DNA from: Lachnospiraceae bacterium
GTDB lineage: Bacteria > Bacillota > Clostridia > Lachnospirales > Lachnospiraceae
Assembly (NCBI GenBank): GCA_017469935.1
Contig: JAFUFL010000066.1
Coordinates: forward strand, 1-64,000
Length of the DNA stretch: 64,000 nucleotides
Reading direction: 5' to 3'
Shown: positions 26,933-35,883 of the stretch, piece after piece
How positions within the stretch are numbered: the stretch's first letter is position 1
How the letters are laid out: the number at the start of each line of letters is the position of its first letter
Translations under genes and position numbers: made by a program
The notes under the pieces: generated by a model
Databases searched by the model: none
What the model was told of the DNA's origin: nothing
The model's input: only the letters and a program-made list of their open reading frames with translations

Positions 26933-28447
26933 TTATCCTTCTGTATTATCTGTTCTTTCCGTTCTTTCCGTATTATCGGCGCTTTCTGCATCTTCTGCAC
27001 CGCCCTCGTTTTTCGGTTCTCCCGCTGATTCAGGCGCACTGCCGTCAGTGTCTGCAGGGAGATCCGCCCCGGCTTCTTCGCCCTCTTCGCCGGGGAGCTT
27101 GAGCTCCGGCACCCTGACATCCTTGGCTGCCTCCGCCATTTTCTCCATTTCCTTGGTGTCCGTGTTGTCGCCGATGTCCGCTGACAGATCCATGACCGTG
27201 ATCAGCATCATGTCGTCGTGGGTAGGATTCTCCATCTCGGCGACGCGGCGGGCCTGGTTCGTGATGATATCCTCAAACATGTTGCGGACTTCACGCGCGT
27301 TGGCAAAGTTCTCCTGCCGGAGCATCTTTCTGGAGATGATGCGGGCGCGGATCTGCTTCTTCGCCTCCTCTTCCACGACATAATCATACTTCTTGCAGTT
27401 GAGGTAGAAGATCTGCTCGAGCTCATCGATCGTGTAGTCCGGGAACTCGATATACTTGTTGAACCTGGACTTGAGTCCGGGATTGCTGTTAATGAACTTC
27501 TCCATCGGCTTTGTATAGCCCGCGACGATGACAACGAGGTCATCTCTGTGGTCCTCCATTGCCTTGAGGACCGTGTCGATGGCTTCCTGGCCGAAAGCGT
27601 CATCCTTCTGGGCCAGCGCGTATGCCTCGTCGATGAAGAGAACGCCGCCCATCGCTTTTTTGATCTGTTCCTGGGTCTTGAGGGCCGTCTGTCCCACGTA
27701 GCCTGCCACAAGGCCGGAGCGGTCGACTTCGATCAGCTGTCCTTTGGACAGTACGCCGATCTGCTTGTAGAGTCTTCCGATGATCCTTGCGACGGTCGTC
27801 TTGCCGGTTCCGGGATTTCCGGTGAATACAAGGTGAAGGGATACCGGCACGGACTTGAGTCCGGCGTCCTTTCTCATCTTCTGTATTTTGGCAAAGGCCA
27901 TGATCTCCTTGACATCTTCCTTGATGGTCGTGAGGCCGATCAGGGCGTCCAGTTCCTCCATGGGATCCTTCTCGGGCTCGGCGGGCTTAGGCGCCTGTCC
28001 GCCTTCGGCCGGTCCTCCGGTCGCCGTCGCAGTGGGCTGACCGCCCTCGCCGGCGCCCTTGGCGATCTGGCCGGGCACGGGGGCGGGATTTCCGGACATA
28101 AGGGAAGGATCCACACTGCCCGTTTCTCCGAGCATGCCGGCGAGTTCATCGAGCCCTTTTTTGTTGGCGTTAGTCATTCCCTGGGTGATCTCGTCCGTGC
28201 GCGCCATGAGTTCTTCCGCTTCCCTGAGCGCTTTCCTGGCGTCCTCAAGAGGATCGGAGCGCTTTTTTCTTGCCTCGTCGAGAAGCTCCGCGGCCGTCTT
28301 CTCTTTTGAAGAAGATTTGGCCTCCTCTTTCTTCGGCGTTTCCGAGGAAGACCCGAACATATCTCCGTAGATGCCCTTGAGCAGTTTTCTCTCGGCAAGT
28401 CCCAGAGCTGTAAGCCTTTCGAGCTCTTTCTTCGTTTTCTTATCCAT
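26933..28447 (-). CDS. CbxX/CfqX (SpoVK-type) AAA+ ATPase
   Basis: A protein of 504 aa from the ATG at 28447, behind AAGGAGAG. Residues 1-160 are helical then Pro/Gly/Ala-rich. The AAA+ domain has Walker A GNPGTGKTT (about 210-218) and Walker B VLFIDEAYAL (269-278, D273/E274); the following RFNKYIEFPDYT and the helical lid fit the CbxX/CfqX family. Relatives include SpoVK, the rubisco activase CbbX and the EccA subunits of type VII secretion. An acidic tail with NTERTERTDN ends the protein. It is the first gene of a four-gene operon. Its substrate is unknown; the TPR/SEC-C protein is the likely adaptor. Confidence 0.9.
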   Translation of the reverse strand: MDKKTKKELERLTALGLAERKLLKGIYGDMFGSSSETPKKEEAKSSSKEKTAAELLDEARKKRSDPLEDARKALREAEELMARTDEITQGMTNANKKGLDELAGMLGETGSVDPSLMSGNPAPVPGQIAKGAGEGGQPTATATGGPAEGGQAPKPAEPEKDPMEELDALIGLTTIKEDVKEIMAFAKIQKMRKDAGLKSVPVSLHLVFTGNPGTGKTTVARIIGRLYKQIGVLSKGQLIEVDRSGLVAGYVGQTALKTQEQIKKAMGGVLFIDEAYALAQKDDAFGQEAIDTVLKAMEDHRDDLVVIVAGYTKPMEKFINSNPGLKSRFNKYIEFPDYTIDELEQIFYLNCKKYDYVVEEEAKKQIRARIISRKMLRQENFANAREVRNMFEDIITNQARRVAEMENPTHDDMMLITVMDLSADIGDNTDTKEMEKMAEAAKDVRVPELKLPGEEGEEAGADLPADTDGSAPESAGEPKNEGGAEDAESADNTERTERTDNTEG

Positions 28448-28547
28448 TCGTGCTCTCCTTTTCCCTGACTGTAAAGCGGCTGCTCCTTTTTCCTTTGCTC
28501 CACGCATCATCTGTGGCGCGAGCCGATATGCCGCATGTGGGCGCCGT

Positions 28548-29093
28548 TCATCCGTTCATGTATTGTTCTGCAAACTCTGCAACACTCTCCGTATCTGCCA
28601 GAAACAGGAATTTTTCCCGGCTCTCCTGATCCAGAAATCCTTCACGCACCATATGATCCAGAAGGCTTCTGAGCGGCTCATAAAAGCCGTCCAGATTGAG
28701 TATTATGCAGGGCCTGTCATTGTGTCCCAGCCTGACCTGCGACATAACTTCCGCGATTTCTTCCAGAGTGCCCGTCCCGCCGGGAAAAGCAATAAAGGCA
28801 TCTCCCATCTCAATCAGCTTGGCCTTTCTCTCCGACATCGTCTCCGTGACGATCAGCTCGGTGATCCCGTCATGCTGCAGGCACGTCTCAACGAAGAAAC
28901 CCGGCTCAATCCCGATCACTTCACCTCCGGCCTGCAAGACAGCCTCGGCCAGTTCTCCCATGAGTCCGATCCGGCTTCCTCCGTAGATCAGGCGGTGCCC
29001 CGCTCTTCCGATCCATGTTCCCAGCTTTATGACTTCCTGCGCGTACTTGGGATCTTTTCCCCGCGCAGAGCCTAAATATACAGTAATATTCAT
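28548..29093 (-). CDS. LOG family protein (nucleoside 5'-monophosphate phosphoribohydrolase-like)
   Basis: A protein of 181 aa. GGSRIGLMG (about 40-48) and PGGTGTLEE (about 100-108) are the two signatures of the lonely-guy/TIGR00730 family, which cleaves the base from nucleoside monophosphates, including cytokinin nucleotides in plants. The bacterial substrate here is unknown. It lies 100 nt before the AAA+ gene on the same strand and downstream of a long non-coding hairpin array. Co-transcription with the AAA+ operon does not apply, because it lies upstream of nothing but its own stop and the AAA+ start region at 28447-28548. Confidence 0.9.
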   Translation of the reverse strand: MNITVYLGSARGKDPKYAQEVIKLGTWIGRAGHRLIYGGSRIGLMGELAEAVLQAGGEVIGIEPGFFVETCLQHDGITELIVTETMSERKAKLIEMGDAFIAFPGGTGTLEEIAEVMSQVRLGHNDRPCIILNLDGFYEPLRSLLDHMVREGFLDQESREKFLFLADTESVAEFAEQYMNG

Positions 29094-29288
29094 GTATTTT
29101 TTCTTTCTGACTCTGATTTTAAAGGCTCTTACCGCGCCATGAATCCTATTTTAACACCATTTTGTGCAGGTTCGCATCATAATAATGCAAATCAGGGCAT
29201 TTTTATCTGTAACGGGCCTGTCGCTGTCAGTCCATCGGTCTTGAAAAAGCTTCCATCCGTAGGGCTGTAACCTGCCCGGCACTTGAAT

Positions 29289-29620
29289 CCCCTACGAAAT
29301 CAAGAATTCTTCCATCTCGTAGGTTACCCCTAGTCTGGCACTTACCAGAGAGCCCTACGAAATGAAGAAAGCAGTCTGTTCGCAGGTCTGCCCAGCCGGC
29401 ACGCGGCAGGCATTTGCCTGAGAGCCCCCTACGAAATGAAGAAAGCAGCCTGTTCGCAGGTACTCCCAGCCGGCCCTCAGCCTGGTACTTGCTAAAGAGA
29501 GCCCTACGAAATGGGAAAAGAACCCTGTTCGTAGGTCACTTCGAGCCGGCACTTGCTAAAGACACCCCTACGGAATGAAAAAAGCTTGCTGGTCGTCGGT
29601 TCCCCTGGCCAGAAACAAAC
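29289..29620. repeat. Array of five CCTACGAA hairpin units
   Basis: Units begin at about 29289, 29353, 29427, 29502 and 29565 (spacing 64, 74, 75, 63). Each starts CCCTACGAAAT, is A/G-rich for about 15 nt, then closes with TTCGYAGG, pairing CCTACGAA with TTCGTAGG. A conserved CCAGCCGGCAC and GCTAAAGAGAGC follow in most. The fourth unit pairs perfectly over 8 bp; units 2 and 3 share 20 or more identical bases. The last unit is diverged. Confidence 0.85.
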
Positions 29621-29683
29621 CAGAACCAGCCCAGAAACAAACCGGCACAAACTTATCTTCCCTCCCACAGCCCCGCAAAACCC

Positions 29684-29731
29684 AAAAAAGAGGCCGGCCC
29701 CGGGAACCGCAGTTCCCGGTCTGCCGACCTC
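29684..29731 (-). terminator. Terminator of alaS
   Basis: CCGGGAAC-CGCA-GTTCCCGG (29700-29719) inside an outer GAGG/CCTC stem (29690-29731), followed on the minus strand by TTTTTT. Confidence 0.88.
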
Positions 29732-29742
29732 TCTATAAAATC

Positions 29743-32403
<2,661 letters not shown>

Positions 32404-32430
32404 TTTAAACTGTTCCTCCAAAGGTTTAAT

Positions 32431-32541
32431 CAAAGCTCGCAGGGCGAGCCGCTGCGCCGCGTGCGAGCTGCCCGAAAGGCAGCCTCTTCCTTTTCGCACG
32501 CGTGTGCATCGAATAACACAGCGGGGGGATTATCCCCCCTG
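32431..32541 (-). repeat. Element A copy 5 with leading GGGGGGA hairpin
   Basis: Lies between glyS and alaS. The hairpin CAGCGGGGGGATTATCCCCC (32519-32541 including the closing CTG) precedes the core (32431-32509). The outer stem reads CGCGTGCGA/TCGCACGCG where other copies have CGCGTGCGG/CCGCACGCG: a G-C pair replaced by A-T, a compensatory double change. Confidence 0.85.
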
Positions 32542-32546
32542 TGTCA

Positions 32547-33935
32547 TTAAAATTCGAACTTATCCGCAAACCACGCATCCAGCTCTGCGATCGGGACGCG
32601 CACCTGCTCCATGCTGTCTCTCATGCGGATGGTGACAGACTTGTCGGTCTCGGAATCAAAGTCATAAGTGACGCAGAAAGGAGTTCCGATCTCGTCCTGT
32701 CTTCTGTATCTCTTGCCGATGTTGCCTCTGTCGTCGTACTCGCAGTTGAACTTTTTGCTCAGATTTCTGTAGACTTCGAAAGCCTGGTCGCCCAGCTTCT
32801 TGGACAGAGGAAGCACGCCGACCTTGACGGGTGCCAGCGCGGGATGGAATCTCATGACGGTTCTCTTGTCGCCGCCCTCGAGCTCCTCTTCGTCATAAGC
32901 TGCACACAGGAAAGCAAGGGTCACGCGGTCTGCGCCCAGAGAAGGCTCGACAACGTAAGGGATGTATTTGGTCTTCTTGACATCGTCAAAGTAGCTCATA
33001 TCCTCGCCGGATACGTTCTGGTGCTGCGTCAGGTCATAGTCGGTTCTGTCCGCGATGCCCCACAGCTCGCCCCATCCGAAGGGGAACAGGAACTCGATGT
33101 CGGTCGTAGCCTTGGAATAGAAAGAGAGCTCTTCCTTGTCGTGGTCTCTCATTCTGGTCTCCTCGGGCTTGAGGCCCAGCTTCATGAGCCAGTTCCAGCA
33201 GAAATCTTTCCAATAGGCGAACCACTCGAGATCGGTGTCGGGCTCACAGAAGAACTCCATCTCCATCTGCTCGAACTCACGGGTTCTGAACGTGAAGTTG
33301 CCGGGTGTGATCTCGTTGCGGAAGGACTTGCCGATCTGGCAGATTCCGAAAGGAACTTTCTTTCTGGAAGTTCTCTGTACGTTCTTGAAGTTTACGAAGA
33401 TACCCTGCGCGGTCTCGGGTCTGAGATAGACCGTGGAAGCGCTGCTCTCCGTGACGCCCTGGAAGGTCTTGAACATCAGGTTGAACTGACGGATGTCCGT
33501 CCAGTGGAACTTGCCGCAGCTGGGGCAGGGAACGGCGAACTTGTTGATGAAGCCCATCATCTCGTCGCTGGTCCAGCCGACGACGCTGCCGTCCAGAGTC
33601 ATCTCGTGCTCTGCCGCGTAGTCCTCGATCAGCTTGTCGGCGCGGAATCTCTCGCCGCAGGCCTTGCAGTCCATGAGCGGATCGGAAAAGCTTGCCAGGT
33701 GTCCGCTGGCCACCCATGTCTGGGGGTTCATCAGGATCGCGCAGTCAACGCCTACGTTCTCAGGGCTCTCCTGTACAAATTTCTGCCACCAGGCCTTCTT
33801 GACGTTGTTCTTGAGTTCGACGCCCAGATTGCCGTAGTCCCATGTGTTGGCCAGTCCGCCGTAGATCTGGGAACCGGGGTAAATGAATCCTCTGGCATTA
33901 CACAGTGCCACGATCTTATCCATTGTCTTTTCCAT
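32547..33935 (-). CDS. glyS: Glycyl-tRNA synthetase, dimeric (alpha2) type
   Basis: A protein of 462 aa. The ATG at 33935 gives the usual N-terminus [17 protein letters not shown], with AAGGAG upstream. This is the single-chain class II GlyRS found in Gram-positives and eukaryotes, not the alpha2beta2 form. [12 protein letters not shown] and CPSCGKFHW supply zinc-type cysteines, [14 protein letters not shown] is the conserved catalytic block, and [14 protein letters not shown] is motif 3. It charges tRNA-Gly. It has its own promoter after recO and is followed by element A and alaS. Confidence 0.96.
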   Translation of the reverse strand: MEKTMDKIVALCNARGFIYPGSQIYGGLANTWDYGNLGVELKNNVKKAWWQKFVQESPENVGVDCAILMNPQTWVASGHLASFSDPLMDCKACGERFRADKLIEDYAAEHEMTLDGSVVGWTSDEMMGFINKFAVPCPSCGKFHWTDIRQFNLMFKTFQGVTESSASTVYLRPETAQGIFVNFKNVQRTSRKKVPFGICQIGKSFRNEITPGNFTFRTREFEQMEMEFFCEPDTDLEWFAYWKDFCWNWLMKLGLKPEETRMRDHDKEELSFYSKATTDIEFLFPFGWGELWGIADRTDYDLTQHQNVSGEDMSYFDDVKKTKYIPYVVEPSLGADRVTLAFLCAAYDEEELEGGDKRTVMRFHPALAPVKVGVLPLSKKLGDQAFEVYRNLSKKFNCEYDDRGNIGKRYRRQDEIGTPFCVTYDFDSETDKSVTIRMRDSMEQVRVPIAELDAWFADKFEF

Positions 33936-34001
33936 TGAATGCGTGCTCCTTTTATATAATTTCTTTTCTATTACCATTTGCTGTCAAAATAGTGATGACC
34001 C

Positions 34002-34023
34002 GCAATATAGTGGCAATATAGTA
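34002..34023 (-). repeat. Tandem 11-bp repeat in the glyS leader
   Basis: GCAATATAGTG followed directly by GCAATATAGTA, between the predicted transcription start and the ribosome site of glyS. It could be an operator pair. Confidence 0.6.
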
Positions 34024-34035
34024 CACTAACGCCTA

Positions 34036-34064
34036 ATTATAAAGCAGTCCAAAATGATTTGCAA
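34036..34064 (-). promoter_or_regulatory. Promoter of glyS
   Basis: A -35 TTGCAA (34059-34064), 17 bp, and -10 TATAAT (34036-34041) on the minus strand. The leader is about 95 nt, too short for a T-box, and no T-box sequence is present. Confidence 0.75.
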
Positions 34065-34162
34065 CGAGGATTCCCCTTGAATCCCCCTTAAATCCGCTCA
34101 AAAAGAGCTGTCGGCGCCGTTTGGCCGCCCCGGCCGGTGCCTGTTTCGGCGGGCCGTCTGCC

Positions 34163-34816
34163 TCACACCAGCACTTCCAGGATCTGCAGGCTCTGAAACT
34201 TGTGATCCCAGGTTCGCCCGCAGAGCCACTTGGCATATCGCTCCAGTTCCGCAAGCACTTCCGGCTTGACGCCGAAGGAGTAGACCTTGGCCGGCGGCGT
34301 CCGGAAGAGAAAGTCGAGCGTGTACAGCGTCGCGTCCAGATACTGCTCCGACCGCCTCGGACCGGGGTACTCCCCTTCCAGCATGACGGTCTTGATCTCG
34401 AAAATCGCTCTGACCAGCCGGTTGTCGAAGGCGTCCGACTCCAGGGCCCGCAGACTCTGATAAGCCAGAAGGAGCAGCGCCGTCTCGTCGTTGTTCTCTC
34501 TGGTCACATACTGCAGGATCTCCATGAAATAAGAGCCGTAACAGGCCGCCGTGATGTCCGACCGAAGCTTTTCAAAGTAGTTGTCCACCTTGGCCTCCAG
34601 GATCTGGTAGGCGCTCCTGCCCTGGTTGATCTTGAAAGTCCCGAAGACAAAGGGCGAGGCCGCCGCCATCACGGGACTGCCGGGCTTTCTGGCCCCTCTC
34701 GCAAAACCCGAGATCCGGCCTCTCTCTTTTGTCAGGATCTCCACTCTCCTGTCATATTCACCTGCGGGAACACTGGTCAGGACCAGTCCCGTCACTTGCA
34801 TGTCCGCGTTCATCAT
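34163..34816 (-). CDS. recO: DNA repair protein RecO, short form
   Basis: A protein of 217 aa; most RecO proteins are 240-260 aa. The N-terminal OB-fold is clear (TGLVLTSVPAGEYDRRVEIL, KERGRISGFARGARKPGS). The helical domain follows. The C-terminal CxxC...CxxC zinc finger of the family is not present; only two isolated cysteines occur. RecO loads RecA onto SSB-coated DNA with RecR. It starts 7 nt after the era stop in the usual era-recO order. Confidence 0.9.
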   Translation of the reverse strand: MMNADMQVTGLVLTSVPAGEYDRRVEILTKERGRISGFARGARKPGSPVMAAASPFVFGTFKINQGRSAYQILEAKVDNYFEKLRSDITAACYGSYFMEILQYVTRENNDETALLLLAYQSLRALESDAFDNRLVRAIFEIKTVMLEGEYPGPRRSEQYLDATLYTLDFLFRTPPAKVYSFGVKPEVLAELERYAKWLCGRTWDHKFQSLQILEVLV

Positions 34817-34823
34817 TTACAGG

Positions 34824-35840
34824 TCACTTTTTGTACTTGCGAATGTCGTATCCGAAGGACTTCATCTGCTGCTCGTTGTCCTTCCAGTCCTTTCTGACTT
34901 TGACCCAGAGCTTGAGATTCACCTTGCACTGCAGCATATTCTCGATGTCCGTTCTTGCCGCCGTTCCGATCTTTTTGAGCATGGCTCCCTGCCTGCCGAT
35001 CACGATCAGCTTGTGGCTCTCCCGCTCGCAGATGATGGAGGCGTCAATGTCGCAGATGTCGGTCCCGTCCTTTTTCTTTCTGTATTTCATGCTGTCGATG
35101 GTCACCGCGATCCCGTGGGGAACTTCCTCCTGCAGAAGGCGCAGCGCCTTCTCCCTTATGATCTCCCCCGCAATCTCCCGCTCGGTCTCCGTCGTGACCT
35201 GGTCCTCATCGTAGAAAGGCTCTCCCTCGGGAAGCAGGTCGAACAGGCTCTGCAGAAGGTCATCCGTGCCGATCCCCGTGCGGGCGCTCACCGGGATGAT
35301 TCCCTTGAGGTTGGACGCGAAAGGTGCCTTTCCTGCCGCCTCATTCTCATCATTAAGCACCTTGACCGCCTCGTCATAGGCCTTCTGATAGACGGCGATG
35401 ACCGGAAGGATCTGTCCCTTTTTCACGGAGTCGATCTTGCCAATCAGGATCAGGACCGGCGTCTTTACGCCGGCCAGCTGTCCGATAATATCTTTGTCTT
35501 CCTCGCCCATCTTCTCTTTGGGCTCCACCAGCCACAGGACCACATCCACTTCCTTCAAGGTGCTCTGCGCCGCCTTGACCATGAACTCGCCCATTCTGGT
35601 CTTGGTCCGGTGGATGCCGGGCGTATCGAGAAAGACCACCTGCCCGCGATCCTCGGTCAAAATAGTGCGCACCTGCGTCCTTGTCGTCTGCGGCTTGTAG
35701 GACGTGATCGCGATCTTCTGCCCGATCAGGCGGTTCATCAGTGTGGATTTGCCCACGTTGGGCTTACCGATGATGGTCGCAAAACCTGCCTTTTTCGGCG
35801 CCGCTTCCTGCTTTGTCATTTCGTTATTGTTTTCTGCCAT
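34824..35840 (-). CDS. era: GTPase Era with an unusual G4 motif
   Basis: A protein of 338 aa from the ATG at 35840 (GAGGA upstream), with a short Asn/Glu/Lys-rich N-terminal extension before the G domain. G1 is GKPNVGKST, G3 DTPGIH, and the KH domain lies near the C-terminus (ERESHKLIVIGRQGAMLKKI). Era binds the 3' end of 16S rRNA and assists 30S assembly. The G4 motif, normally NKxD, reads GKID (LILIGKIDSV): the Asn codon position is GGC. This is a true codon difference in an otherwise intact gene. It lies 43 nt after the M16 protease gene and is followed by recO. Confidence 0.95.
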   Translation of the reverse strand: MAENNNEMTKQEAAPKKAGFATIIGKPNVGKSTLMNRLIGQKIAITSYKPQTTRTQVRTILTEDRGQVVFLDTPGIHRTKTRMGEFMVKAAQSTLKEVDVVLWLVEPKEKMGEEDKDIIGQLAGVKTPVLILIGKIDSVKKGQILPVIAVYQKAYDEAVKVLNDENEAAGKAPFASNLKGIIPVSARTGIGTDDLLQSLFDLLPEGEPFYDEDQVTTETEREIAGEIIREKALRLLQEEVPHGIAVTIDSMKYRKKKDGTDICDIDASIICERESHKLIVIGRQGAMLKKIGTAARTDIENMLQCKVNLKLWVKVRKDWKDNEQQMKSFGYDIRKYKK

Positions 35841-35883
35841 GCAGTTTTTATCCTCTACTTTGCTTTGATTGAATTCCGTATTG

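Larger units (their letters stand above)
29094..29742. other. 650-bp region without a gene (hairpin array inside)
   Basis: No convincing reading frame was found between the LOG start and the alaS stop. 29289-29620 holds the repeat array described separately and 29684-29731 the alaS terminator. 29094-29288 holds a degenerate first array unit (about 29245-29288) and presumably the LOG promoter, for which I see only a weak TAAAAT. Confidence 0.8.

Noticed and set aside
28500-28547. Another element A copy between the AAA+ start and the LOG stop
   Set aside because: Only a loose match (GAGCCGATATGCCGCATGTGGGC); neither stem can be formed.
29289-29620. CRISPR array
   Set aside because: The units are imperfect, spacing varies between 63 and 75 bp, the between-unit parts are partly conserved, and no cas gene is present.
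33936-34162. T-box riboswitch before glyS, alaS, tyrS, ilvB or leuD
   Set aside because: No T-box core (TGGNACCGCG-like) or specifier structure found in any of these leaders, and most leaders are too short.
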